Source of the DNA: Angiostrongylus vasorum
Lineage: Eukaryota; Nematoda; Chromadorea; Rhabditida; Metastrongylidae
Direction: 5' to 3'
Assembly: GCA_018806985.1 (NCBI GenBank)
Contig: JADANN010000099.1
Span: 930,001 to 994,000, forward strand
DNA: 64,000 nt
The notes beneath the pieces were generated by a model that searched no databases, was not told the DNA's origin, and saw only the letters and a list, made by a program, of their open reading frames with translations. Position 1 is the stretch's first letter. Every line of letters starts with the position of its first letter. Positions 22,506 through 34,085 of the stretch are shown one piece after another. Made by a program: the position numbers and the translations under genes.

Positions 22506-22755
22506 AAAGGATAAAGCTCTCGGCGTTGATCAATCCCTGACGGATGCGCCATGCGTTCGAATTCATTAAGCTTGGAAGTGACTGATTGCATATCTGGCCT
22601 CTACAATGATTCGCGGTGGCCTAGCGATGTATCGAACCAGTGCTACTGTCTTCTCAAACGAGTCGGGTACCATTTTGCCGACCTGGGAGTGAAAGAGGGC
22701 TTGGTGGGCCTGGTGCATGAGGTTCGACCACATGTGTAGTGCGGTGCGCCTCCAT
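22506..22755 (-). repeat. SINE family A copy
   Basis: Starts AAAGGATAAAGCTCTCGGCG, the 3' end of the family in reverse, and runs through TCGCGGTGGCCTAGCGATG to the promoter end. Confidence 0.7.
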
Positions 22756-23144
22756 CTACAGCTACACGCTCCCCCCTACACACGTATATAACTTTACAAA
22801 ATTATAGCAGCAGATAGGTACGGTTGAAGTGACTAAATTCCTGAAAAGCGTAAGCATTGGCATCGTGATGTAATCATCATAAAAGTACCACCATAAAGCA
22901 AAAAAGTAGTCTTAAAAATCAGATGTATGAAGTCGATGCGTGAAAAGAATAGGCTATTCGGGGAGGAAATATGGTCTGATAAAGCTATAAATACTCGAAG
23001 GGACCATATTTAAAATGCATAAATCTCAAACAGGCACGAACGGTCCCACTGAGAAGGCCATAAGAACTCTACAGCTAAATCAATACCGTTATGGAAAATT
23101 TAAACAGTCATGAACGCAGAAACCTAGCTTTAGACCTTCTTACT

Positions 23145-23525
23145 TACTTGGATACTTGGATCGCCCGTCTTTAATGGTTGTGCGGCCCCCGCATAATCTC
23201 CATTTTTTCCGAGTTTAGCTGGCTTAGCCATTGTGGTTCCGTGGAGTCCCTAGGTCAGTGGAGCCACGTCGTCACCACTATAGGCAATCACCGTCCTCAT
23301 GGATCAGAGGGAGATTTGTCGCTATTGCTATTAGTTTAATACCATGACGATGGTGGATCCTGGCATTGGTTTACTCTTAGCCGGGCCTCCTGATGGAAAC
23401 GTCGGATCCCTTCACAGCCTGAGAAACCTTGCTGCTGGAATGAATCCCCCCGCTATAAATCGTAGTCCGACACCTAGGAACACCTCCCAAACCACGATGA
23501 GGCAGTAAACCGTTGGAAAGGACGT
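23145..23525 (-). repeat. Family B repeat
   Basis: Reverse copy from TTGGATACTTGGATCGCCCG to ATGAGGCAGTAAACCGTTGG. It lies directly beyond the last exon found of the 23.7-24.3 kb gene. Confidence 0.7.
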
Positions 23526-23653
23526 TCCACTCAAACTGATCAACTCTGGAGAGGTCATAGTAAATTTTGAGGTCGACATGGAAGCTTGGCGATTAAGAAC
23601 CAAAGCCTCAAGACACATGTTGGTGCTAATTTACAAACAAAACAAAGACTTAC

Positions 23654-24311
23654 GTGGTACGACGAATTTGAAGAATGCGAAAACAATAACGCCGGAAAAA
23701 ATATAGAAGCGGAAAACAGGCATGTACTTCCAGCAATGACGCCACGACCACATACGTAGCTGAAACATAGGAAAATTAAGTAAGGAATGGAATGAGAGAC
23801 AGGCGAAACAAAGGACCCGTATGATGTGGTGGAGAAGACGTTAGCCCTTGGAAAAGGAAATAGCGCGTGTGCTCCTCACCGCAGACACCTGCGGTCCGGA
23901 GTTTTGCAAATATCTCAGCATTATTAAGGAATGGAATATTCAACCAAAACCCTCCACGTGGCATCTCACTACATCAACAGAAAGGATTAGAAACCAGGAA
24001 TATATACGTTAAAAAAAATAAGCAAAAAATATAGAGGGTGCAGTGGGATACACCAACCCACAGTTCAATTGAAGAAGTACAAAAGTCTCTTGCGAAAAAG
24101 TCAGATTTGTAATAACCCCTAAGCAAAACACTTGAAGGTTGAAGAGAATACTTAGGTATTCCTGAGCAGTCCATGGCCGAGCAGGCATACGTGGGTGCAA
24201 ATCTGTAGGAGGAATGGGATCCTTAGTATTAGCAACGGCCCGAACAGCTCCGACAACGGTTTCAGCCGTCCACTTGGCCCCGCCAAGCACCTTACTCAGC
24301 ACCATCGCCAC
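23654..24311 (-). CDS. Unidentified single-pass membrane protein, two exons, partial
   Basis: Exon A is 24311-24132 (60 codons) and exon B is 23759-23654 (35 codons plus 1 base). Sites are TTTCCAG|GTGGCG, CAA|GTGTTT, TGTTTCAG|CTA and CCAC|GTAAGT, all in phase. Exon A reads MVLSKVLGGAKWTAETVV, then KDPIPPTDLHPRMPARPWTAQEY. Exon B begins with a Trp/Arg-rich stretch (LRMWSWRHCWKYMP) followed by a hydrophobic span (FYIFSGVIVFAFF). An ATG six bases after the first acceptor could be the start if that acceptor takes a spliced leader. A basic-aromatic stretch before one membrane span is common in small mitochondrial inner-membrane proteins, but I do not recognise the family. The 3' exon was not found; a repeat copy occupies 23145-23525. 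Confidence 0.6.
23785..23940 (-). repeat. Half of a foldback element (family C)
   Basis: GACAGGCGAAACAAAGGACC through CACCGCAGACACCTGCGG to TTTTGCAAATATCTCAGCA: one arm only. It lies inside the intron between the two exons of the 23.7-24.3 kb gene. Confidence 0.6.
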
Positions 24312-24319
24312 CTGGAAAC

Positions 24320-25500
24320 AGAAGTTACCGTTTTCACAGGCAAGTGTTTAGAAATCAATAAAGCTATATGGACACAGGATTAACAGACGCCAAACTCTAA
24401 TCAAAAGGGTTACGTAAGCCACGCGAGAAGTCACTCATACCCGAACACAATGTGAACGAATATCCCTGAAACTGTGAACGAATATCGCTGAAATAATACG
24501 CCTCCTTATAGCTAGAAGCCACAGAGCTTCAACAGTTTTTTAACCGTTGGCTTGATTGAACACATGCTTGTCGAAAAGCATAAACCGAGTTGGATAAAAC
24601 ACAAGCAAAAAAGACAAAGTGAGATAACTGGTGTTGAACAACTCCCACAAACAGACGATCAGACTCATAACAGGCTTGAACGACAGTGAGAAGCCATCAC
24701 CTAATATGGGTAAAGCTTTCTGATCTATGTGAATGGCAAGGACGTCCTGCACAAAATGTAAGGGACCAATACTTTTTGGACTACCATGACCATCGTTTTT
24801 GTTGGTGTCAGCCCAATATCCCAAGAAAATTTCGACTGCCTAGGGCTATCCGCTCCTAGAGATAAAATAAGTGAGTGTCCTCTTTCGACAACAAGGATGA
24901 GTTAAAGCGACGCTGAAGAATCCGAGACAAACGACCGCCAGTCACTGGCGCCTTGTTGGGGACCCATGGCTAATCTCTGTGGGCATGCACTGCTACCGTG
25001 TCTCACGTCCTTTAAAGTGCGCCTTGTTTGAAAATGATGCTGGCCCGGAGTTACCCGGGTAGATCCGCTGTGACGTTCAGGTTTGTTGGGATTTCTTGTT
25101 GTATCAATGGATGGAAGATCACGGGCTTATTACATATTCAAAGGTCTAGGTGCGAGATATCACGCGTGAACGGAGAAATGGAGTGAATGGGACCCAGAAT
25201 CCCGTCTACAAGTACATCTCTGCTAGCATTCATGAGTCTTGAGCGTCCATGTAGTGACTATGAACCTTTCACCCCTTTAGGTGAGTGGAGTGCTGGTTGC
25301 AAGGGTCTAGCTTACAAGTAGTCATTTTTTTCGTAGAAGGTGAACTAGGTGTATATATAGTAAGTTCTGGGAAAGAGCTGTTGAACTACATGTTTTGTAA
25401 TCTACTTTCCTCGAGAGCTTACCAGGAGAGTCATAATGTTGGGGTGTTGTTTTGATAACTTTGCCTTGAATTAGTTCAGTGGCATTGCACACCGCCTACT
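24320..25500. other. No recognised gene; possible upstream region of the 24.3-kb gene
   Basis: A 94-codon minus-strand open stretch at 24540-24824 is rich in hydrophobic residues but has no ATG and no clear splice frame. 24850-25330 is less A/T-rich than its surroundings and matches none of the families seen here. Confidence 0.4.
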
Positions 25501-25504
25501 CACT

Positions 25505-25875
25505 TGGATACAGGGACGGCCGGTCGTCAGTGGTTGTGCGAGCCCCAGCGTATTCTCCATTTTTCGAAGTTTTGCTGGTTTAGCCATTGTGTTTCCCTGA
25601 AGCCCTAAGGTCAGCCTGCCGAAAGTCTGAACCAGGTCGTCACCACCACAGGCAGTAGCAGCCCTTGTGGATCAGAGGGAGATTTTCCATCATATGACTA
25701 GTTTGATACCAAGATGGTTGTGGATCCTGCTATTGGTTTACTCTTGGCGGGGCTTCCTGATAGAAACGCCGGACTCCTTAGCTTAGGGAGACCCTGCCGG
25801 TGGGATGAATCTTCTCGCTGTACATCGCAGCCCGACACCCAGGAGCACCTCCAACAAGTCACGATGAGGCGGTGA
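25505..25875 (-). repeat. Family B repeat
   Basis: Reverse copy from TGGATACAGGGACGGCCGGT to CACGATGAGGCGGTGATCCG. Confidence 0.7.
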
Positions 25876-25959
25876 TCCGAAATATGTGAGCAGGGTCTTC
25901 AAGCGGGTAATTAGGGGGAGTTCTTCTTTGTAATGCTTTGTAACGTGAACATTGGAGCT

Positions 25960-27020
25960 TGTCAGATCCACCGGTCTTTTGATATCCTGTTGAGCAACAG
26001 GTGTTCATTTGCGAATGATGTCCTAGGGAATGCGCTAATCTTCTTTGTGTGTGAGCCACCAGATCGTTCATTTACCTCTGGTCAGCTCGGAAGCTGTCAT
26101 TGATCATGTTTACTTCACGACTAAAGTGTGCACAACATGAGCATTTAAAGCTACCAGTTCGACTGAGCATCTGAGGAGCGTTAAGAATGAGTCTGTTTAT
26201 CGTGAACATTGTTCTCTTCAGCTTCAAACGAACATCGTGCTTTCTAAAACCGCGGTAGAAATCGGTTTGGACTCATCTCGTAGAGTTAGTGCTTGGTAAC
26301 CCGGCGTTTTTTAAAAAAGTTTGTGGCTTTGTGGCGAAATGGCTGCACATACGTTCATGACATGTCGTTAAGCTTCCTAAGAATGTGTATACAATGCCTA
26401 TTGTTGGAACTATCGTTGAAAACTTGTGCTAACGCTCGCATTGTAGTTGTTCATCCCGTGTTCTACTAATCCTTTTACGAATAACTCTAGTAAAGAGTTA
26501 GATGACAGACAGAGCCGAAGGTGCGGTACCTTGACCAACCTTAGTTAGCGACATCAGTTAAGGACAACGTGCAATTGAACGTTCTTAACTTATTTATGGT
26601 GCTGTCAACTGAAACTGTGTTAATTGTCGGGAATGGGGTCTGTGGGATTGTTAGCAACCGGGCGTGGTCACAGTCGACGTGAGCTGATATGAACTCCATC
26701 AGCCTTTTATAGTAGCACGGATGGCGTTCATTTAGTCGTGTTTTCTCGTCTTATACAGTCCGACGGTGTTGTACTTCTTCTCTTTGCTTTGCATGTTCAG
26801 GTCTTGAACGAAACTTTTCAAACGCTTTCATGTTTCCATTACATACGTAGGTCGTTACATTAGCAATTAAGCATCTAGGGTGGTCCGGAGTGCTCCATAA
26901 ATTTTAACAGCCTTTGCGTACTCATCACATGTGTCAGGGAATTTTTCGAGGTGTGGAGAATAAGGGCCATTATTTCTGCTTTCATCGGCGTGGTTTAACC
27001 ACGAGTAGCATGCTAGACCA
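25960..27020 (-). mobile_element. Degraded RTE reverse transcriptase fragment, minus strand
   Basis: The minus strand reads PSALSVI-LFTRVIRKRISRTRDEQ near 26500, then LKLKRTMFTINRLILNAPQ and SREVNMINDS near 26230-26090. These align with [27 protein letters not shown] and YLGREINTMND of the other copies. It is heavily mutated. Confidence 0.6.
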
Positions 27021-27394
27021 TGTCGAAATAAGAAATAGTGGGGTTAACTGTTACAGCTGATCTAGAATTCCTCCCTACGTGATTTCTAACCCACTTTATG
27101 GTATTTGGCGAAATTTGTATGCAAAATGCAATCGGAATACATGCGAACCATCCTGAAATCTTTCATAAAGCAGACCAGTCGAACTATCCTTCTAGATAGT
27201 ACATCTCACCATGCGCTGTGGTGCCATTTTTGCCTCATGGACTTGCTGAAATACTGGTTTGGGTTAACGTCGTTTTAGTACATTTCTTATTGTAATAGTT
27301 TGACTATTGTGAATGTTATAATTGTTTCAATTAGGCTAATGCAAAGTGCTGTTTCCAGCACTTGTCGGCGTCACCACAAATTCTGTCAACTTCT

Positions 27395-27930
27395 TAACTT
27401 TTTATTTGCTGCCTACAACAACTTTTCACGGTAGGATATTATGTGAAATACAACCATAATGATGCTATATAAGATATTTGTAAAACTCCGGACCGCAGGT
27501 GTCTACGGAGGGGAACGAACGCGCTAGTACCCTTTCTGGAGGCTAACTGGTTCTCCACCACACCATGCGTGTCCTTCGTTCCTCATGTCTCTCAGCTAGT
27601 TCTATCGATCTCTGCCATCAGCAGTCACCCATCAGCGGGACTGATCTGGGATTGTTTTCAACTACAGCCTAAGCTTAACTGGTTTTAATGCCGATTTGTG
27701 CTCCCTAGATCAATTCCGTCGACGGGTGATTGCTGATGGCATTGGTAGATAGAAAACTAACTGAGAGACAGGCGAAACGAATGATACACACGGTGTGATT
27801 GTGAACGCAGTAGCACCCGGGAAAAGGTAATGGCACGTTCGTTCACCACCACCGCGGTCTGGAGTTTTACAAATATCTCAGCATCGTTATGGTTCCATCA
27901 ACTTCATTTATTTATTTAATTTATCAACTT
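27395..27930. repeat. Foldback element (family C), both arms
   Basis: Left arm 27420-27660 (TGCTATATAAGATATTTGTA, GGACCGCAGGTGTC, GTCTCTCAGCTAGTTC) and right arm 27720-27905 (GACGGGTGATTGCTGATGGC, GAGAGACAGGCGAAACGAA, ATATCTCAGCATCGTTATGG) are inverted copies around a short centre. No ORF of substance, so probably a non-autonomous DNA transposon. Confidence 0.65.
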
Positions 27931-28014
27931 GACACGTTTCTACAAGCATATGAAAACAAGTCGTATGGTCAATGATGCCAATCGCCTTCAAAACAACAAC
28001 TCCGCACTGTGATT

Positions 28015-28405
28015 GGAGACTCCACCAACGGTTTACCGCCTCATCGTGGCTGGGAGGTGTTCCTGGGTGTCGGACCGCGATTAACAGCGAGGTTTCATCC
28101 CCTGGCAGGGTCTCCTAAGCTGAGGAGGAGTCTGGCGTTTCCATCAGTAAGCCTAGCTAAGAGTAAACCAATACCAGGATCCACCACCGTCCTGGTATCA
28201 AGGTCGCATGGTGGCAAATCTCCCTCTGATCCACAAGGCCGCGATTACCTGTGGTGGTGAAGACCAGGGGCAGACTTTGGCCAAGCTGACCTCGTGATTC
28301 CAGGGAACCACAATGGCTTAACCACCAAATCTCCGAAAAGTGGAGATTATGGTGCGGCCCGCACAACCAGTGAGGACGGGCCACTCAAGTATCGAGTAAG
28401 ATTGG
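28015..28405 (+). repeat. Family B repeat
   Basis: CCAACGGTTTACCGCCTCAT start, complete body and CACTCAAGTATCGAGTAAG end. Confidence 0.75.
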
Positions 28406-29800
28406 AGACCAACGTCAACGAACCACTCGGGCGGACAACCACAGAAATTCGTAAATGGCCAGGAATTCGTTTCGAGGTGATAGCGATAGTTTAGATTGGT
28501 CAACAGGCCTACTGAATTTGTAGGACATAAGTTCTTCGGAATGTTTGCCACTTTTTTTCTCAAGGATAGTTAATTGGACCATTTCTGGAAGGAGCTGCGG
28601 TCGATAAAACGTGGATCGCATAAAACAACATCGAGCGGAAATAGTTCTGGTTTAAGGACTATGAAGTCTCCGTAACCACTTGAAAACCCAGGTACTATGC
28701 GGAGTGCGTCATGTCATGCTCTTACTGGTACTGGAAGGGAGTCTTATGCTGTTACTTGCTGCAGGAAAACCTACTGTCAGCCCTGATAATTATTGGTTGC
28801 TCATAAATGAAGAAGGATTAATGAGCAGGAAGCCATTGCGTTTCACCACGATAACATACCCCTTGGAAAGTCGGAAAAAAACTAGAACTTCACTGGGATG
28901 TACTGGTTGTTTCATCTTGTTGACCAAACCTTCGCATTCCAACCTACCCAAGCCTTTGAAGAACGCTGTAAATGGTATGAGTTTTACTTCTCCGGGTGTC
29001 TGCTCAAATCATACGCACATTGCCCAGAAATTCTAAAGTCTAATGAGGGAAGGATCTTGCATTTTATGGAAAGTTAACAGGAGGTCATCGAAGAAAATGC
29101 CATTGCTAGAAATTCTGTCCTAAATAAGAATTTTCATGTATTGGTTTTAAGCAAACCAAAGGACGAACTTCTAGATTAGCGCTTACAAATTCTTCCTGTG
29201 TGGGAAGTTAAGGCCAGTGGAAATCACGTTATCTCTGACCCACTGTTTGCCCCTTCACCGCCTTCGCTGCCTCCCAATATCTGTCTTTTGCTATCTTATC
29301 ATTAGATTTGCATTGATGGTGAGCGCACAGCAGTCCCGTTTGCTTCCATTTAATCGTCTCGTTTGCCTAGATGGTGGATAAAGCACTTTTTTGCAAGAAT
29401 CTGTCACAACTATAGTTGGAAGATGGGATAATGCTTACATTTGTTTGACTTCCTCTGTTTCTCTGTGTTCATACAGTTCTGAACAGTTCTTAGCTAATAC
29501 CATGATATGTTATGCTTCCACGCTATACTCTTCCGTGTCATACCAACAGTCGCATGCATCCTTTTACGAATGACCACACCACGTTTTCTATTGTAACCAC
29601 AAATTGCACTTATCACTGAGTCCTTTTTGCTCTCTTATATCGAGTAAACAGTACTACAGTTTCAAAGCGAATTTGGTGGAGTTACCGGCAGTTGACCTTC
29701 ACTATTTTGTCTTCAGTTTATCACAATAAGTGCTCCTCTGAAGCAGTATAACCTCGTCGATTGCACACAGATCGCTTGCGCTTGCGAACTCGGATCACCA
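28405..29800. other. No recognised gene
   Basis: Several open stretches of 60-118 codons on both strands overlap one another; none shows splice-supported coding or a known motif. Confidence 0.45.
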
Positions 29801-30000
29801 TCGTGAAGGACTTGCAGCAGGTTAGTCGAGGCTGCTTGTCTGTCCCCAAGTGGGTAATAAGAGGTTAAATTGGAATCGAAAACAACCGTGTACTTTCTTT
29901 GAGGCGTTAATGGATCCAAGAGATTGCTCGACTTCTTTGCTGTGTTGGATTGAAGCAAGATAACGTGATGCGTATTCACGTAGCCGTACTCGTGCATCCA
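29800..30000 (-). mobile_element. RTE 5' leader fragment
   Basis: Shares the leader layout of the 3170-3400 region: a GGTTAGTCG block, a CCCCAAGTGGGTAATAAG block, GGATCCAAGAGAT and TATTCACG. It is noncoding and truncated. Confidence 0.5.
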
Positions 30001-30129
30001 TTTTTATTTTGTCTCCTTATATACCGATTGCATGTTACGCATAGATTTTACCGCAACAATGCAATCAAGTGACCAGTTAGTAAATGCTCGGTTCTGGAAT
30101 GCTTTTAACAAATAATACAAGGTATACTG

Positions 30130-30530
30130 CGGGGCGTCCTCCCAACGGTCTCATCGCATCATCGTGGCTAGGGTGTTCCTGGGTGTCGAGCTGCGATGTA
30201 CAGCGGGAGGATTCATCCCCAGCAGGGCCTCCTAAGCCAAGAAAAGAGGAAGTCCGGCGTTTCCATCGGGAAGCCCAGCCAAGAGTAAACCAATACCAGG
30301 ATCCACTACCGTCCTGATATCAAACTAGTCACATGGTGGCAAATCTCCCTCTGATTCATAAGGGCGGCGACTGCATGTGGTGGTGACGACTTGGTGCAGA
30401 CTTTGGCTAGGCTTACGTCGGGACTCCAGGGAACCACAATGACTAAACCAGCAAAACTCCGAAAAGATTGAAATTGTGCTGAGGCACGCACAATCAGTGA
30501 GGACGGGCCATCCAAGTATCCAAGTAAGTA
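30130..30530 (+). repeat. Family B repeat
   Basis: CTCCCAACGGTCTCATCGCA start, complete body and a CCAAGTATCCAAGTAAGTA tail, a short tandem of the terminal unit. Confidence 0.75.
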
Positions 30531-30657
30531 TATTACGGGAGAGTTCGAAAAATACTGGTACTCTCTTTCTAGAAGCTATACGAATAAAGGGAGGTCATAA
30601 AAAAATGTGGGAGCCTAAGTGTCCTTTAGACGAATAGAGCGAAGAGTGATGAATGGT

Positions 30658-30763
<106 letters not shown>

Positions 30764-30837
30764 CGTAACGTGTCTCGCATCAAATAGCCTATCGTTCTAG
30801 GCACTTGCCACAGCTCCATTTCTCAAACTTTGGGTGG

Positions 30838-31110
30838 GGCGCGTGTGGGGCAGTGATTGGAGGCGTCACCACGACACATACATAGAATCGATCCGTGGGT
30901 CCCATGGCCCACCAAGCCTTCCATCCCTTCCGGGGTCGGCAGATTGGTGCCAAGCTTGTCTGAGAGGATAGCAGCACTTGCATCGATAGGCCACCGCGAA
31001 TCATTGTAAAGGCCAGATATGCATTCAGTCACCTCTAACGATGCTTGGTGAAGTCGAATGCGTGGCGCATCCCTCAGGGATTGATCAACGCCGAGAGCTT
31101 TATCCTTTGT
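30838..31110 (+). repeat. SINE family A copy
   Basis: GCGTGTGGGGCAGTGATTGG (A box) is followed by AGAATCGATCC (B box), the family body, and the CGCCGAGAGCTTTATCC end. It forms an inverted pair with the copy at 31412-31695, about 300 bases away, just upstream of the riboflavin transporter gene. Confidence 0.75.
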
Positions 31111-31411
31111 CATTTAGCTTTATCTCATACGACTTCCGTGACGTCAGTGTGGTTAGCCGTATCGGATGTCTTTGAAAGCCTTCCTTTCGTCCATCGCTGT
31201 TCGTTTTTGTATCTGAGCTCGTGTTATGGACGAAATTGTATAAACAGTATTGTGACCGAAAGATAGTTAAAACAAAATGTGCAGTACTGTGGCATAGATG
31301 GTCACGGCAAAGGTTTAGCTCTATCGCGGTACTGTAAGATGAATGGTTTATTCTTATTTCTGAGCAGTAAGACTTACAGAATACGAAAACAGCATTGTTC
31401 TTACAGTGAAC

Positions 31412-31695
31412 AAGGGATAAAGGATAAATCTTTCGGGGTTGATCTATTCTTTGGGCATGGGCCATGGGTTCGACTTCATTAAGCGTCGTTGGAGGTGAAT
31501 GAATACATATATAGCTTTTACAATGACTCGCGGTGATCTAGCTATGTATCGAATCAATCAATGCTGCTATTTTCCCAGACATATCTGGTTCCAATTTGCC
31601 GACCTGGGAGAGATGGAGAACTTGGTGGCCCTGGGGATATGGGCATCGGTCTCACGTATATTGGAGGGCGCATCCGAGCACTGCGCTATAATCGC
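31412..31695 (-). repeat. SINE family A copy, inverted partner
   Basis: Reverse orientation: AAGGGATAAAGGATAAATCT start, ACTCGCGGTGATCTAGC, then GCATCCGAGCACTGCGC at the promoter end. Confidence 0.7.
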
Positions 31696-31984
31696 CGAAT
31701 GCTCTTAAAATGAGTGCTATCTGTATGACATAAACGCAGGTTATGAAGCAGAAATCACGTTAATCTACGACCTCGTTTAAGGTGTTGCACTGATGTGAAG
31801 TGATTATTGCACAACCACAGTGCTTTTGCAACACTGGCTAGTACTCGGTCACCTGTACAGTTCGTTTCACTTCTTTTTTTTTCAGAAAATCTTCATTATT
31901 GATTCATTCTCTGCCATTGTTTTCTATTCACCGTTCAAACACAGTTTTCTAATTTTAGATAACGGTTTTAAATCCAGCATACCG

Positions 31985-31995
31985 AGTTTTAGGCT
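31985..31995 (+). promoter_or_regulatory. Probable trans-splice acceptor of the riboflavin transporter
   Basis: AGTTTTAG ends at 31992, three bases before the ATG. No upstream coding exon in phase was seen, so a spliced-leader acceptor is the simplest reading. This is an inference from spacing. Confidence 0.5.
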
Positions 31996-33532
31996 ATGCC
32001 GTCAAAAGGTGTCTTCATTTTGGTGGTTATATTTGGTTCAGTTTCATGGATGGGAACGAATTCAGTTTGGATGCAGCTTCCTCTTCTTACAGCTGATCTG
32101 CCGGAGGGATGGGGCCTACCGAGTTTCCTGGCGGCAGTTGTGCAGGTGGATAGTTCTGCATTGCTGTTTGTATTTCCATTTCTTTTTTAGTTCCTTGGTT
32201 TCCCATTTCTGACCTAGCTATGCGTTGATTTTAATATAAACCTTTGAGTGACAATAAAATAAACCTTATCCAGGTAGCCTGCGTTGGTCCTCTAGTGTAC
32301 AGTATATTTCACAAGGGTTGCAAGTCGATAGATATCCCTACCAAACCTCTCATAACTGCATTTCTAATCCTTTCTTGTACTTGTCAATTCGGTGAGCATC
32401 TTGCCTAATATTTTAATGCTTCTTAACGTTTTTTTTTCGGCTGATTCTTGTCTTTCTTAAGCCTTTGCTTTTTTTCTTTTACACATTGGCTTGTGTAGGT
32501 CTGGTAGTTATGTGGTGGTGGACAATACCAATCAAGAGCGGTGAGTACTCTATCGCGCTATACCTGTTGCTCTTCGGATTAGCGCTGGTCAATGCAACAT
32601 CTAATGTTCTGTTTATGCCGTTTATGGCACAATTCCACCATGCCTATCTTAACGCTTACTTCGTCGGCATGGGTTTCAGTTCACTTATCCCTAGTCTTTT
32701 ATCACTTATTCAAGGAGCTGGAAATTATGAATGCGAAGGTATGACTCCAGTATTTTCTCCTCCACGTTTCACTGCGTCGTCATTTTTCTTTGTTATTTTC
32801 ATTTGGACTGTTGTATCAACGGTCTCATTCGAGATTTTGTGCAGATGTGATGAACAGAAAATTGTTTTGAGCGAGAATGCAGAATATGAGGATCGCGGAC
32901 ATGAAGGAACTCCTCTGAACGAGTTCAAATCGAAAGCTTTCGAAAGTGTCTCGGAAGTCACAGAAATGAGTGAAGAAGTTAAAACAGTGAATCCGAAGAA
33001 AACTTCATCAGGTATCAATAAACCTGACTACATAATTGTCCTTATCGCTACCGCTCTTGTTAACGCGCAAATGAACGGTGTAATACCTAGCGCTCAGAGT
33101 TATGCAGCTCTGCCTTATTCTCAGGCAACATATCATTATGGACTAACTCTGGCAAACTTGGTATCACCAGCCATGTCGTTTTTACCGCTGCTCCTTACTA
33201 TGAGATCAGTGCCTAGTCTGTGTTGTTTGACATTCTGCTCATCATGTGCCACCGCCTTCATAGTTTACCTAGCTTTTTTAAGCCCTAATCTCATTTTCAA
33301 TTCTGTTACCATTGGGAGCATATTGTCGGTTGGAAGTGCTCTATTTGCTGCCGGTCTTCATTCTTACCTTCGTGTCGTGTTTGCGTCATTGTTACGAGAA
33401 GGTGAAGAAAGTGAGAGTAGGCTGTTTTGGTGTGGAGTATTCATTCAAGTGGGTTCGTTTATTGGATCTGCCGTGATGTTCCCTTTGGTTAATATTGTTT
33501 CGATCTTTACTTCCGCACCGCGTTGTCGGTAA
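31996..33532 (+). CDS. rft: Riboflavin transporter, SLC52A/RFT family
   Basis: Multi-pass plasma membrane carrier for riboflavin uptake. Exons: 31996-32145, 32274-32391, 32499-33532; sites are CAG|GTGGAT, CCAG|GTA, TTCG|GTGAG and TGTAG|GT, and phases agree. The product is 433 aa, normal for SLC52 proteins. The N-terminus (SWMGTNSVWMQLPLL, then LPEGW) is diagnostic of the family. It is followed by about five hydrophobic spans, a hydrophilic loop near residues 220-265 rich in Glu and Ser, and about six more spans including a YxxxLPYSQATYHYG segment. The start ATG lies 3 bases after a TTTTAG acceptor, suggesting spliced-leader trans-splicing. C. elegans has two such genes, rft-1 and rft-2; which is orthologous cannot be told here. 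The gene appears intact and lies between SINE and foldback repeats. Confidence 0.93.
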
Positions 33533-34085
33533 CGTTGGAAATATGTGCTGTTATCGAAGTCTATTTTATCTCTATTTTGAATACGTTTATACTTTTTTCG
33601 CTGTAAAAAGATTGTGTTTGGTACATCATCCTTCATTTCTAGAAAATTTTTTTGGTGAGGAACATTGGAGAGAACTTATACGTGTAGAGTTCTTTTTTCA
33701 AGTTGAATTATTTGAACTCTGCCCTTTGTACAAATAGATAAATTCAATATGAATGGAATAGACATAAAAGGGGTTATTGCCCCCCTAAAACACTGGGCAA
33801 TATTGTGTTGTAGTGCCTTGTGTTGAGACCTAGAAACATTATTAGATTTTATTCATACCTTTTCAGCGTTTTACAACTACACTGTATAGTTAGTATGCGT
33901 ATTTGGTAAACAGAACAAACTTCGTATGCAAATATTTCACAGTTGCGTTTGTCAGTCATCCGTTGTTAGTAGTTGCATTGATTTGAGAAGGATTTTCACG
34001 TGACTGTAAATGAAAAAAATTTTTTCTAAAACTAAACGATTAGCTTCAATATTTACTGCCTATTATAGTTTTCCACGGGTATTAT
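33533..34085. other. 3' flank of the riboflavin transporter; nothing else seen
   Basis: A/T-rich. No perfect AATAAA was found near the stop; GATAAA at about 33738 might serve as a weak poly(A) signal. Confidence 0.4.

Noticed and set aside
24540..24824. 94-codon minus-strand hydrophobic open frame
   Set aside because: It starts at TTG, has no usable donor at its end and does not join in phase with the exon at 24311.
28680..29036. 118-codon plus-strand open frame with a hydrophobic start
   Set aside because: It starts at a non-ATG codon, has no splice or family evidence, and the opposite strand is also partly open.
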